Assembly (NCBI GenBank): GCA_002005505.1
Contig: KV908546.1
Location: 25,001 to 60,781, forward strand
Direction: 5' to 3'
DNA from: Botryococcus braunii
Taxonomy: Eukaryota > Chlorophyta > Trebouxiophyceae
DNA length: 35,781 bases
Shown here: piece after piece, positions 9,851 to 20,455 of the stretch
Layout of the letters: each line of letters starts with the position of its first letter
Position numbering within the stretch: the first letter of the stretch is position 1
Position numbers and translations under genes: made by a program
The notes under the pieces: generated by a model
What the model saw: the letters and a program-made list of their open reading frames with translations, nothing else
Databases searched by the model: none
What the model was told of the DNA's origin: nothing

Positions 9851-10554
9851 TGTACAATTCTGAGCTCGGCGTTTCCTGTATGACCCGGGCACGAAGGGTG
9901 ATTAGCTCGTCGGTACTCTTGTTGTGTGTAGGAGAACAAGCAGTGACCGAATGTGAATGAGGACTTGATAGGCAACAGTCAAGAGATAAGCAGCCGAAGT
10001 GCCTTTAATGTCCCAATCAAGTCATTACAATGCTACTTGCTTTCTCTCATCGCTCCGTAATTCAAACTACTTAATCTACGTAACTACCGATAGTCTGCAT
10101 TATCAGTGTTCAATGAGGAAACATTAGCACCAACTTAATAATATTACCTAGACCTTTCCTAACCCATTGTCAATGAGGCTTCAGTCTCTTAACGTCAGGT
10201 TACCTGTATGACCCGGGCACGAAGGGTGATTAGCTCGTCGGTACTCTTGTTGTGTGTAGGAGAACAAGCAGTGACCGAATGTGAATGAGGACTTGATAGG
10301 CAACAGTCAAGAGATAAGCACCCGAAGTGCCTTTAATGTCCCAATCAAGTGCCTCGTCCTTGCACGCCGGTGTCATAAATCCTTTCTAGCAAACCGTGTC
10401 TGATTACCTCATCCTTCCTAATCAACGTATAATTGGTCTAGATGGGTTCTGGCAAAACTCCCAGGTTCTGCCACCTATTATTCATTGAAGCTGATCTGGC
10501 CACTATTACTCTTCTGAGGGAAAGGCACTAAAATGTTCTGTCACTATTATAACA
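9851..10554 (-). repeat. element D 3' LTR, 704 bp
   Basis: On the minus strand it starts TGTTATAATAGTGACAG and ends CAGAATTGTACA. It shares the terminal sequences and general layout of the element C LTR but has diverged strongly through the middle. Confidence 0.95.
9875..10350 (-). repeat. internal direct repeat pair of element D 3' LTR (9875-10022, 10203-10350)
   Basis: Two 148-bp copies offset 328. In element orientation the first copy starts ACTTGATTGGG and ends CATACAG|GTAACC. The second ends CATACAG|GAAACG. The GT-AG interval is 10203-9876, the same length as in element C. Confidence 0.9.
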
Positions 10555-10563
10555 CTTCCCTTT
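10555..10563 (-). promoter_or_regulatory. polypurine tract of element D
   Basis: AAAGGGAAG on the minus strand, directly before the 3' LTR. Confidence 0.75.
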
Positions 10564-10572
10564 GCCTTTTCC

Positions 10573-11835
10573 TCACAAAAACTTGGCCAACCCCAGAGCC
10601 TCACGATGTCCCTGGAATACCTGCCTTGTTAAAGGCTTGGTGAATATATCTGCCACATTCCTAGCAGAAGGAACGTATTTCACATCTACTTGCCCCAATG
10701 CAATAGCTTCCCGCGCAAAGTGAAAGCTGATTGCAATGTGCTTGGTATGCTTAGAGAACACTGGATTTCTGAGATGATTGATGCATCCCTGATTATCACA
10801 GTGGATCTTCACAATCCATGGAGAAATACCAATTTCTTCCAGGAATCCCTTCATCCAATTGGCCTCTTTGACAGCTGCACTTGCCGCCATAAACTCAGCC
10901 TCTACCGTGGAGGTGGCAACTGCAGACTGCTTCTTGCTTCCCCAGACTACAGCTCCTCCGAACACACGAATTATGTAACCAGTAGTGGAGAAGCGATGAT
11001 CCTGATCACCACCATAATCTGCATCAACAAAGCCCTCCAGCTCTGTATCCTGCCCTCCAAGCACCAAAACAAGATCCCTGGTAGCCCTCAGATATTTCAG
11101 CACTCTGATGGCCTCATTCCAGCGAGCAGTAGTGGGAGTAATCCTATACTTGGAAAGCACTCCCACAGCCTGGGAAATATCAGGCCGAGTGGTGTTGGCA
11201 ATGTACAACAGCGACCCAACCAGTTCACAATATCTGTGTCCTGGTGGCAAGGGACTCCCAGCTCCAATGCTGGCACTGTTGTCCTTAGACACAGGTCGCT
11301 GTGTGGCCACAAAATCCTTAGTCATAGGGGTGTCAGGCCCCACAGACTCCAGATCCAGCCCAAATTTCTCAACGAGTGCATCAATCTTGGGGATGCAGCT
11401 CAATGAAATCAACCCTTTCTCTCTATCTCTCATCACTTGGCAGCCCAAGAAATCTTTCACCTCTCCTAGATCATGAATGGTGAACTCCTTCTTAAGCAAC
11501 CCTTTCACTCTCTCAATCTCAACCATGCCCTTGGAAACTATCAATAGATCATCAACATAAATCAGCACAAAGGATTTTCCTCCATCCACAGAACATTTCA
11601 CATAGACACCAGCATCACTCTTGCACACCTCATACCCCATGGTATGTAGCTTCTCATTGAGGGTCTTATGCCATGCCCTTGGAGCTTGCTTCAGGCCATA
11701 CAGTGCCTTCTTCAAGCGACACACTGTGTTACCATCCCCATTTTCAAACCCAGGAGGTTGTGTGACATAGACCTCCTCCTCTAATTCACCATTTAGAAAT
11801 GCAGTCTTGACATCCACCTGGTGGATTTCAAGACC
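10573..11835 (-). pseudogene. pol: element D reverse transcriptase-RNase H, downstream of a premature TAG
   Basis: About 420 residues, in the same frame as the upstream gag-integrase ORF and separated from it only by TAG at 11838-11836. Element C has GAG (Glu) at that codon, so this is a single G-to-T change. Motifs: [10 protein letters not shown] (about 11815), [18 protein letters not shown] (about 11560), RNase H VDADYGGD (about 11030), TVEAEFMA (about 10910) and CDNQG (about 10800), ending LAKFL. The active-site residues are retained. The stop would leave any translated product without reverse transcriptase or RNase H. Confidence 0.93.
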
Positions 11836-14800
11836 CTATTGTGCAGCCACTGACAGCAAAGCTCTCCTAGACCCATAACTGCTGGTGGGAGCAAATACCT
11901 CCATTACATCCACTCCTGGAATTTGCCTACACCCTTGAGCCACCAGCCTAGCCTTGAACCTCAGCACATTACCATGAGCATCCATTTTCACTGAGAAAAT
12001 CCAGTGAACTGGGATTACTTTGTGGCCCCGAGGTCTTGGAACAAACTCCATCACCTCATGAGCATCTAATGAATTTTGCTCTTCCTGCATAGCAGCCTTC
12101 CAATATTCCCACTGTGGGGACTGCTTGGCCTCCTTTAGACTGGAAGGCACACTAATCTTCCCAAATCTCACCCCAGTGTGCTTCCCCTGATCTTGCTTAC
12201 TCTCACCCTCACTGTCACCCACTACTCTTTCGCTGAATGTCGCCGCACTGCACGTGGGGACTGTGGGCAAAGATCCAGACCTCCCCCTCTGCTCTTTCTC
12301 TCTCTTAGACTCACAGCTTGCCCTCTCAAGCTTGCTGTCAGACACTCTAACATCATTCTCCCAAACATAGGTACCTCTCGGAAAGCTCTTGTAATTGGGG
12401 GAATTCTCACACTGTCCAGGCTTCCGATTCACCTCCTCAGACACACTCTCACATGGCTGACGGTTTGCAGTCCCGTCTGGACTCTCACAGTCATTTGAAC
12501 CACTCTGCATTGCATGAGCTCTTGGTCTGTCTTGATGCTGTGCCCATGCCTCTCTCTCTCTCTGTCTGCTCCCTGCTAGACATGAGCGCTGGGGCGCAGG
12601 CCCAGCAGCACACTCCCATGCATGGCCCACATTTGCGTGGCTGGCACCACATTGTTCTAGGGCATCACAGATTGAGTTCCCATCTCTAACATTTCTCTCA
12701 GGCACTGAACAGGTCCCACCCATACAGCTCAGCTCACTTGGACCATCTGCAGTCTGATCAGAGACTGCCCCCCTCTCATCTCTTACAAGTGAAGCAGGTC
12801 CCTCGGTGTCCTGACCCAATTCCTGCACTTCCCCTGGTCCCTGTGACTCTGTGTCACCTTCAGTCATCCCCTCTCGCTCACAGCTCTCTCCCTTATCCTG
12901 TGCCAGCAGGATGTCTCGAGCTGCAGTTCGTTGCTCATAGCGTTGAGCCCGCGACAGTCCGTCCGGAGGCGGAATGGTCGTTGCCGGAAGAGTGTTGCGC
13001 AGTGACTGCTGTGCTCGATCTAATATCCGTTGGTGTTGCCCGCTGTCCGAACTTCCTCGTGCCAGTCGTTGAATTGCGTCCAGAGCCCCGGACTGATCCA
13101 AGTCCGGCTGCTGTTCTCCCGTGCTTGATTCAGAAGTCACATTGGGAATGCCCTCCTCTTGGGAAGGCTTCCCCTGACTATCAGGCTCAGTTGCAGCCTG
13201 GTCAGAGGGTACTGGGAAGGAGCTGTCAGGTCTACTGCTGGGGCAGGGAGCGCTGACAGCCTGTTTCCGAGTGCTACACTGAGGTGAGGAAGCTGCAGGA
13301 TTGCTGAGGGGCTGTTGGGCTGGCAAACCTTCCGGATATGAGAACTGCAGTGGCTGGTCAAGGAGAGTGGACATTCCCACCCGAGAAGCTCCTCTGATGT
13401 GTTCCACAAATTGAACATCTCTGCTCTCTCTCCAGACTCCCCCTCCCAGATAAATACGATATGCCTTGGACACTGGGGAATAACCAGTGAACATGCCAGG
13501 CACAGCCTTTGGTGCAAATACCCCCCTCTGCTGATCAGGCACATGCACAAATGCCAGGCATCTCCAAGTACGAAGAAGTGACACATCTGGCTTGTATCCC
13601 ATGAATAATTCACAAGGAGTGAGAGGCCTGCCTGTACTGGGTCCCATGTTCAGGAGGATGCAGGCTGTCTCTAGGGCCTCTTTCCACATGACTGGACTGG
13701 CACCGGCAAAATTGAGGAGAGTTCTGGTTCGCTCCTTCAAGGTCCTGTTGGCTCGCTCTGCTATCCCGTTCTGCTGGGGAGTATAGGGTGCTGACATCTC
13801 CAGCTTAGTGCCCTGAGACGCACAGAACTCCTTGAATCTGGAATTTACAAATTCTGTGCCTCGATCACACCGAATGCACTTGACAGTGGTCCCTCTTTCT
13901 GTCTGCCAAAATAGAATCAGGTCTCGGACAACCGAGGCAATGACATCCTTTGACTTTACTGGTAGGACAGCTTTCCATCCAGAAGCCTCATCAGCCACAG
14001 TCACCCAAAAACGTTCCCCAGAGATTGCTGCTGGTGAAATGGGGCCCACAGTGTCAATATGAATTCTGTCAAGGGGGTTAACTGCGGGTCTAGAGCTTTC
14101 ACCAAAGGGAGGACGAGCGTGCTTCCCCTGAATGCAAGCTTCACAATATTTGGGGCAATTTTCACAAGGGGCAAGGAGGGTGTCCAGGCCAGTGACCAGT
14201 TGCTCAGTGGACAGGCGATGCATCCATGGTTCTCCTGGGTGTCCCATTCTACTATGCCACAAGAAACGTTTGGCACAGTCATGCTTCTGGCTTCTGGCTT
14301 GTCTCTTCTTCAAAGCAGCTGTTACTGGACAGGGAGACTTATTTACAGTCACTGGCAGACAGTTGTGGATATAGTACAGGCCATTCTCTGAGTGAACAGA
14401 CATTTTCCACCCATTTGGACCAGACACAGCTGTAAATGCTCCCACTCTGTCTGTGACGAAGCATGCTCCATCACGGAGCGCAGCAGATACTGACAGGATA
14501 TTAGTTGTGGCAGAGGGAACACACTGAACATGGTGAAGCCACAGTGGAATGTGCTGAGGGGACATTAGGCACACTGATCCAGTTGCAATAATTCCTCCTG
14601 TGGCGTCTGACGTGGCTAGATGGAGAGGGATAGGGTTGGCATGTATGGTGGGGGCATGCAGCAGGTCCAGACTATTAACCAAATGGACTGAGGCTCCACT
14701 ATCCACTAGCCAGGACTGTTTGGACTGTTTGTTGGGAGCAGCATCCAGCACATTATAGGACACCACGTATGGCATACCTTCAGGGGGAGGAGAGGGAGGA

Positions 14801-15536
14801 CCAGGAGGTGGGTGCAGCAGTGGGAATGCTCCAGCTCCAGGGAACGCATGCTGTACCGAGGGAGGTGGTTGAGGGGCTCCAGGTAATTGTCCCGGAGGCC
14901 ACATGCCAGCCAGCTGCTGTACTGCTGCCACCACGTTCCTCTGGGTCTCTGCATCTCTCTGTCTCTTGCGGCAGTCTCTCCAGAAGTGCCCCTTTTTGTG
15001 GCAGTAGTTGCAAGTCCCCCGTACCTCTGACTTTACTTCTGAGTCAGCTGGCGGCTTAGGCTGTGTCACTGCACAGGCAGCTGGGACTGGAACTGCAGCA
15101 GGTGCTGGTGGTTGGGCCAGCATGACCACAGCAGGCTGGTCTCCATCATCGTTGTAACCAGAGGCTTCAGCTGTAGTGGTAATGAGGTCAGCCAGCTGAT
15201 CCAGTGGGTGGGCAACTGCAGTGGGAAGAAGTCCGGGAGGATTGGCCGCAGCTGGCAATCCCTGCACTATCTGAGTGGCCACATGACCATCCAAAAGGTC
15301 ATGTCCATTGCGCTTCAGGCAGCCCTTGAGATTTATCATTCTGGAGACATATTGAGAGATTGTTTCACCACGCTTCATGCCTTTGGCCATCTCCTTCAGC
15401 CAGTCTGCATTGGCTTGTGTGTTATACCCCCCCCACAAACTTTCTGCAGATGAAAACATATGCATCATAAGCTGATGGCTTGGCTGACAGTTCCCCCAAC
15501 CATTCTTCCGGGACTGGTTCATAAAGTAACAGCATA
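11836..15536 (-). pseudogene. gag-pol: element D gag (most), protease, integrase, linker and RT start
   Basis: Open from about 15522 to TAG 11838-11836. Gag ends with a CCHC knuckle CNYCHKKGHFWRDC (about 15015-14975). Protease has LVDSGASVHL (about 14705). Integrase has WHSRMGHPG...CEACIQGKH, IDTVGPISP, RCDRGTEF and NGIAERANR (about 14250 to 13745). A linker of roughly 400 residues, rich in Ser, Glu and Cys, precedes the RT start (VHWIFSVK, ARLVAQGCRQ). A run of eight G (minus strand, 15434-15427) replaces the seven needed for VGGYNTQ, shifting the frame by +1. Bases 15536-15435 continue the N-terminal gag piece at 22473-22193 in the original frame (LLLYEPVPEEWLGE). Confidence 0.92.
15427..15434 (-). 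other. G8 homopolymer frameshift in element D gag
   Basis: The related gag of element C reads KFVGGYNTQ here. Element D needs seven G and has eight, so the upstream frame meets TAA within two codons. The phase arithmetic across the Gypsy insertion independently shows exactly one extra base. Confidence 0.85.
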
Positions 15537-15541
15537 GCTGC
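15537..15541. repeat. target site duplication GCTGC, left copy (Gypsy)
   Basis: GCTGC directly before the Gypsy LTR. The mate is at 22193-22197. Confidence 0.93.
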
Positions 15542-15992
15542 TTTAACGAAGTGAGACGTGTAACTAAGATTTATAACAAGCTAAGCAAGGGTTTCAGGCA
15601 AGGGTGACACCGAAGGTAGGAATCGAAGTTCCAATCCGTTACAAGTTCGCAGCCCTCCTCACGCAGGTCGTCCGAGTCTCCAAAGAACAATATATAATGA
15701 ACAATGTAGAGAATGCTAGATGTCTCACTCGTAGCAGCAAACCCCAAAGACAATGATAACCACCCGAGTTCCTAGTCCACCTATGCGCGGATCCCGCTAC
15801 GTCGTCCCTCTACGAGATGCTCTCGCGAGCATAACGATATGGATGACAAGAGGAGACCCACTAGGATATTACAGTCATTTTCCTACACACAAGGACAACG
15901 AGATCTACTCGTATCCCAAAGGGCACGAAGAAACATGAACTACGCGCACATCCTACGTGAGACGCGTCGCGCTGACGCGGCACCTCACTACA
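15542..15992 (-). repeat. Gypsy 3' LTR, 451 bp
   Basis: On the minus strand it starts TGTAGTGAGGTGCCGCG and ends CTCACTTCGTTAAA. It has a TATATA-type box at about 15691-15698. Unlike the Copia LTRs here, it has no internal duplicated unit. Confidence 0.95.
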
Positions 15993-15995
15993 TAC

Positions 15996-16004
15996 TCCCC
16001 CCTT
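15996..16004 (-). promoter_or_regulatory. Gypsy polypurine tract
   Basis: AAGGGGGGA on the minus strand, three bases before the LTR start. The roughly 200 bp from here to the integrase stop hold nothing else that I can identify. Confidence 0.7.
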
Positions 16005-16190
16005 ATTCCTGTGCGTCCCCGCGCAGAAGGCAGAGCGCAACAACAAACAGACAAGACAAACAAAGGAACAAGACCTTCCAACATGCGGAGACTCAGACTT
16101 AGACCTACGGGCAACCCGCCTCCCGTGTTGCCAGACCCCAGCCGAATGCTGCGTATCGGGGTCCCCACCATAATGCAATAAGAACAAGGA

Positions 16191-17693
16191 TCAGGCATGA
16201 CTAACAGAACAAAAGACAAAACACTGAAAGAAAAACGAAAGTCCACATGATGAACAGCCAAAATGAGACACAAGGGCAGAGCTAAAAGTCCAGATGTCCA
16301 AAAGTCCAGAGTCCAAGGGGAGTCCAATTTCCACATATAGTTTCTTGTGGCAACGCGTGAGTGGCTCCCAACTGTCCTCGCTGGGATCGTGGCCCTTCCA
16401 GCGGACGAGATACTGCAGATGAGGGGACCCGTCCGGGTCGTACAGAGCACGGCCGCGGTCATCGGTGCGCGGCTTGTGATCCAGAATGGTCTCAACCTCA
16501 TACTCAATGTGATTGTTGACGAGGTGCGGGGGCGGCGGCGGCGTGCGCACGCGGGCGCCCTCTGCAGTGCGGTAGAGGGTGAGGAAATTCACATTGACTA
16601 CGGGGTGGTAGTGGTCGTAGCCGTCGGGGAAGTCCAGACGGTAAGCATTGGGACCGGGAGAGTCAAGGACCTTGAAGGGCCCCACGCGGCGAGGCGCAAA
16701 CTTGTGTGGAAGTTTGCGGTGCACTGCAAAGAAGTCCCGGTCCACCAGCACGAAGTCACCGGTGGTGAAGGTGACATTGCTACGGCGCCTATTCGCATAG
16801 GCGGCCTGACGGTCTTGGGCTGCAGCCAAAAACTTTTGTGCCCGTCGGATGTCTGAGCCCATCTTCCGCACAAACTCATCCGCATTCCCAATTCCAGTTT
16901 TGCCCAAGTGGCCATTCGCAAACGGCACGTTTGGATCTTGGCCATACGTGAGCCGAAAGGGTGTGGTGTTTATTGCGGTTTGCCATGCGTTGTTATATGC
17001 GAATTCTGCTTCAGGCAAGTAACTATCCCAGTCCTTCCCATGATCCGCCACATAGTGTTTCAGATAATCTCCCAAGATGCGGTTTGTCCTTTCGGTTTGA
17101 CCATCCGTTTGAGGATGGAAGGCAGTTGAAAGGGCAGGTCGACATCCCGTAAGTTCATGTAATGCCTTCATAAACTTACTCACAAAGCGGGGATCCCGAT
17201 CAGAAACAATTTCCTCCGGATACCCATGATACATCCACACCCGTGTCCTTAGCAATTGTGCTACAGTATAAGCATCAGCATTCATGGTTGTAGCAGCAAA
17301 ATGAGCACACTTGCTAAGCCTATCCACAACAACCCAAATCGCATCATGTCCACTTGGGGTCTTTGGGAGGTTAGTAATAAAGTCCATAGACACACTTTGC
17401 CACTTCCTTGCTGGTATTTGTAAGGGGTGAAGAAGACCAGCAGGCAAAGTATTCCGAGCCTTGACTCGTTGACAAGAGTCACAATGAGCAACATAGGCTT
17501 TGACATCCTCATACATTCCCGGCCAATACCATTCCCTTGTTACAAGCTCGTACATGCGAGTTACTCCAGGGTGACCAACATGAGGTGGATCATGTAAAGC
17601 TTCCAAAATTCCACGTCGTAGGTTCTCCACGACAAGTTCCCCATCTTTCCTTTCCTCAAACAATGCAGGAACATATTTCCGTCCATTCCTCTC
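16191..17693 (-). pseudogene. pol: Gypsy integrase with chromodomain
   Basis: 500 codons in the same frame as the RT-RNase H ORF, cut from it by TGA 17696-17694. The HHCC zinc-binding region spans HVGHPG...HCDSC (about 17600-17460). The DDE core shows MDFITNLP (about 17390), VSDRDPRF (about 17210) and DGQTERTNR (about 17110). A C-terminal chromodomain follows ([10 protein letters not shown] ... [17 protein letters not shown], about 16530-16350). Chromodomains of this type direct integration to chromatin marks in the family. About 40 residues of unremarkable tail follow. The first codons ([14 protein letters not shown]) match the usual lead-in to integrase, so the TGA almost certainly replaced TGG (Trp). 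Confidence 0.93.
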
Positions 17694-20444
17694 TCAAAAG
17701 CCTCCCTTTAGACTAACCTTCCTTCTATTCGCACGCGCTGCCAACCACGGATCGTATGTGTAAGCCTTCTCAAGTTTGCCAAGTAGGGATTCGTACCCAT
17801 CGGTCTCGCGGGTAAGCTCACTCGGGCTGGCCAACCCGATTTGCTCCATCGTGCCGAGGGAGCTTGGGGTCTCGTGAGCGGGCCCCGGGAGCGTGACCTT
17901 GGGGACCTTGCGGACCCGAGCTGTGAGGGTACCCTCGACATCCCGGCTGGAGGGGGTGAGGGAGTCCGGACTGGTGCGCCGACGCTTGCGCCGGAGGGCA
18001 GCCCCGGCCACAGCAGCCCCATTGTCCCTCCCCCCAGGTCCAGGGTGTTGAGTGAAGTGACACCTGGAGAGCGGATCCGCAATGTTGGTCTTGCCCGGTT
18101 CCCATACCCATTCAATCTCAAACTCCTGCAGGCGCTCGGCCCACCGAGCCCTCCGAAGACTAAGCCCCACCTGTTGACCCAAAAAGGTGTTGCACTTGTG
18201 ATCCGTCACCACCGTTACTGGCTTACCTAACAAATAACATCTCCATTCCGTGAGAGCATACACTACAGCCAATAACTCCCGTTCCGTGGCACTGTAGTTC
18301 CTCTCGCTTGCTCCCAACTTTTTACTGAAATACGCACAAACCTTCCCATCTTGAAATAGCACAGCTCCCACGCCGTAATCGCATGCATCGCACACTACCT
18401 TAAATGGCCGACGTACGTCCGGGAGTGTTAAGATAGGGGCACTTACCAAAGCTTCCTTTATGTTGTCAAATGCTTCCTGTTGTTCCTGTCCCCACTTCCA
18501 AGGTGCTTTTGCCCTAGAGAGAGCTGTCAATGGGGTTGCCAGGATACTGTAGTTCTGAATAAACTTTCGAAAGTAATTAGACAACCCAAGAAACCTCCTA
18601 ACTTCCGTTACGTTTGTGGGCGTAGGCCACTCCTGCACCACCTTGACTTTATCCATATCCACTTCCAACCCATTTTCCCCAATGATGTGTCCCAAGTATT
18701 TCAATTGTTTCTCAAAGAAAGAGCATTTGACAAGTTTTGCCAGGAGTTGGTGTTCGCGTAGACGGGTGAAAACTCTGTCCAACTGCAGAAGGTGTTCCTC
18801 TTCCGTTTTGCTATAAATGAGCACATCATCCAAGTATACAACCACAAAGCCTTCCCTTATAAAGTCGTGAAAAACCTCATTCATAAGCCGTTGAAATGTC
18901 GCGGGCGCGTTGGTCAAACCAAAGGGAAGTACAAGAAATTCGTACAAGCCAAAAGGGGTCCTGAAGGCAGTTTTAGGCACATCCTCCTTGCGAAGTCGCA
19001 CTTGATGGTACCCAGACAACAAGTCCAAGCTCGAAAACACCTTGGCTCCCTTAAGCCTATCCAACAGATCGTCAATTCTGGGGAGAGGGTACCTATCCGA
19101 GATGGTAATTTTATTCAGGGGACGGTAGTCTATTACCATACGCAAACTTCCATCCTTCTTTCTAACAAACAAAACAGGTGATGCAAATGGTGAGCAACTT
19201 GGCCTGATCAATCCCAATTTTAACAACTCATCAACCGTTTTTTCGCATTCCGCAAGCTCACTTGGAGCAAGACGGTACGCGGGCCTATTGGGGGGCCGAT
19301 GTCCTTCTTCCAAATTTATTGTGTGAAACACTTCCCGCTCCGGGGGTAACCCCGGGAGTTGTTTTGCAAACAAGTCCTCATTTGCAAGTAACAAGTCTTT
19401 CAGGGCCTGTGGCTTGCCTTCCAACATGTCATTTATTTGATGAGTGAAAGTCATACCGGTACTACTGGGGGGTTTTGTGACGACGGGGGTGTCGTCCATA
19501 GATTTGTCGGTGTCCGCCAAGTCGGCCTCACTTGAGGCGTCCTCCCCGGTGATGTCCACCAGTTCAGCCTGCTCATTCACAAGCACAGTATACAAACAAA
19601 CCTTCCAAACATCTTGACCCTTCCATCCTTTTCCATTCCTATCCTTCCTTCCTTCCTTCCTCTCTTGTGCTTGTAAACCCCAAACAAGTTTTGGCCCCAC
19701 TGGCAACGATGAATTTGCGTGTTTTAGGGTGACCCACTTCCCATTATGTCTAAATTGAGCAGCCTTTACACAAAAATCAATTGAGACTCCTCTTTCTTCC
19801 ATCCAGTCCTGCCCCAAAATCATGTCTACCCCATCAATCATGGCAGGGCTTACAATGAAGTTGTGACGGGAAGTTATACCAGGCTTGAGTGTAAACGACA
19901 CATCTACCGTTCCTTTCGTATCGGACACACTTCCATCAGCAAGAGTCACGGATATGCATGCGGGTTTGTATCGCACCCCTAGCCCTTGCAAGGTATCACT
20001 TTTAATAAACGAATGAGATGCCCCACTATCAAACAACACTGAAAGGATTTTCCCCTTAACATTCGCCGGAAAGGTCATAGCTAGCGGAGAGTCAGTAGTA
20101 ACACTTCCCATGGTGAGTGTGGGTCTTGGGGGAACCACACAACATACAAAAGAGAATGGGTATACACTAGTTTGACCATTCATGTCCACCGCCTGTCCCT
20201 TCCTTCCTGAACACACTTCCACAATCCTTCCTTGCATACGGTGAGCATAGAGACTCTTACTTTTCCAAGTTTTCCTTCCCACAATGAAACAACAAGTGAG
20301 GGACGGGTTGCACCTTTGTTCCCATAAAAACTTGGAAATCTCAGATTCAGCCTTCCTAACATTTGGCACCACAAGGTTCACCCCTTCCTTTCCCAAATTG
20401 GAGGCCACAAGAGAGTGCAAAACATGCAAGCAAGTGGCATCCAT
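17694..20444 (-). CDS. pol: Gypsy protease, reverse transcriptase and RNase H
   Basis: 916 residues from ATG 20444, 11 nt after the gag stop and in the -1 frame relative to gag. The aspartic protease FDSGASHSF is near residue 136. Reverse transcriptase spans roughly 400-600, with DYRPLNK, PLPRIDDLL and the catalytic YLDDVLIYS near 535-543. RNase H has CDACDYGVGAVLF near 690 and TDHKCNTF near 745. A basic, Ser/Pro-rich connection follows, then the premature TGA. The pol frame is open for only eight codons upstream of its ATG, over the gag end CAAAAGTAA. Either -1 slippage on the A run or termination-reinitiation could express it; there is no canonical slippery heptamer. Confidence 0.93.
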   Translation of the reverse strand: MDATCLHVLHSLVASNLGKEGVNLVVPNVRKAESEISKFLWEQRCNPSLTCCFIVGRKTWKSKSLYAHRMQGRIVEVCSGRKGQAVDMNGQTSVYPFSFVCCVVPPRPTLTMGSVTTDSPLAMTFPANVKGKILSVLFDSGASHSFIKSDTLQGLGVRYKPACISVTLADGSVSDTKGTVDVSFTLKPGITSRHNFIVSPAMIDGVDMILGQDWMEERGVSIDFCVKAAQFRHNGKWVTLKHANSSLPVGPKLVWGLQAQERKEGRKDRNGKGWKGQDVWKVCLYTVLVNEQAELVDITGEDASSEADLADTDKSMDDTPVVTKPPSSTGMTFTHQINDMLEGKPQALKDLLLANEDLFAKQLPGLPPEREVFHTINLEEGHRPPNRPAYRLAPSELAECEKTVDELLKLGLIRPSCSPFASPVLFVRKKDGSLRMVIDYRPLNKITISDRYPLPRIDDLLDRLKGAKVFSSLDLLSGYHQVRLRKEDVPKTAFRTPFGLYEFLVLPFGLTNAPATFQRLMNEVFHDFIREGFVVVYLDDVLIYSKTEEEHLLQLDRVFTRLREHQLLAKLVKCSFFEKQLKYLGHIIGENGLEVDMDKVKVVQEWPTPTNVTEVRRFLGLSNYFRKFIQNYSILATPLTALSRAKAPWKWGQEQQEAFDNIKEALVSAPILTLPDVRRPFKVVCDACDYGVGAVLFQDGKVCAYFSKKLGASERNYSATERELLAVVYALTEWRCYLLGKPVTVVTDHKCNTFLGQQVGLSLRRARWAERLQEFEIEWVWEPGKTNIADPLSRCHFTQHPGPGGRDNGAAVAGAALRRKRRRTSPDSLTPSSRDVEGTLTARVRKVPKVTLPGPAHETPSSLGTMEQIGLASPSELTRETDGYESLLGKLEKAYTYDPWLAARANRRKVSLKGGF

Positions 20445-20455
20445 GGCTTCAGAAT

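Noticed and set aside
9781..9975. Reading frames that cross from pol into the element D LTR, or from LTR into pol
   Set aside because: Chimeric frames created by the insertion junctions.
16191..16350. Envelope-like gene after Gypsy integrase
   Set aside because: Only about 40 residues of integrase tail follow the chromodomain, and no signal peptide or transmembrane pattern is visible before the polypurine tract.
17694..17696. TGA reassigned to Trp (two of the broken Trp codons are TGA)
   Set aside because: TGG is used for Trp throughout, TGA ends other frames at expected positions (element C additional ORF, Gypsy integrase), and other lesions are TAG and TAA. Simple point mutations explain them.
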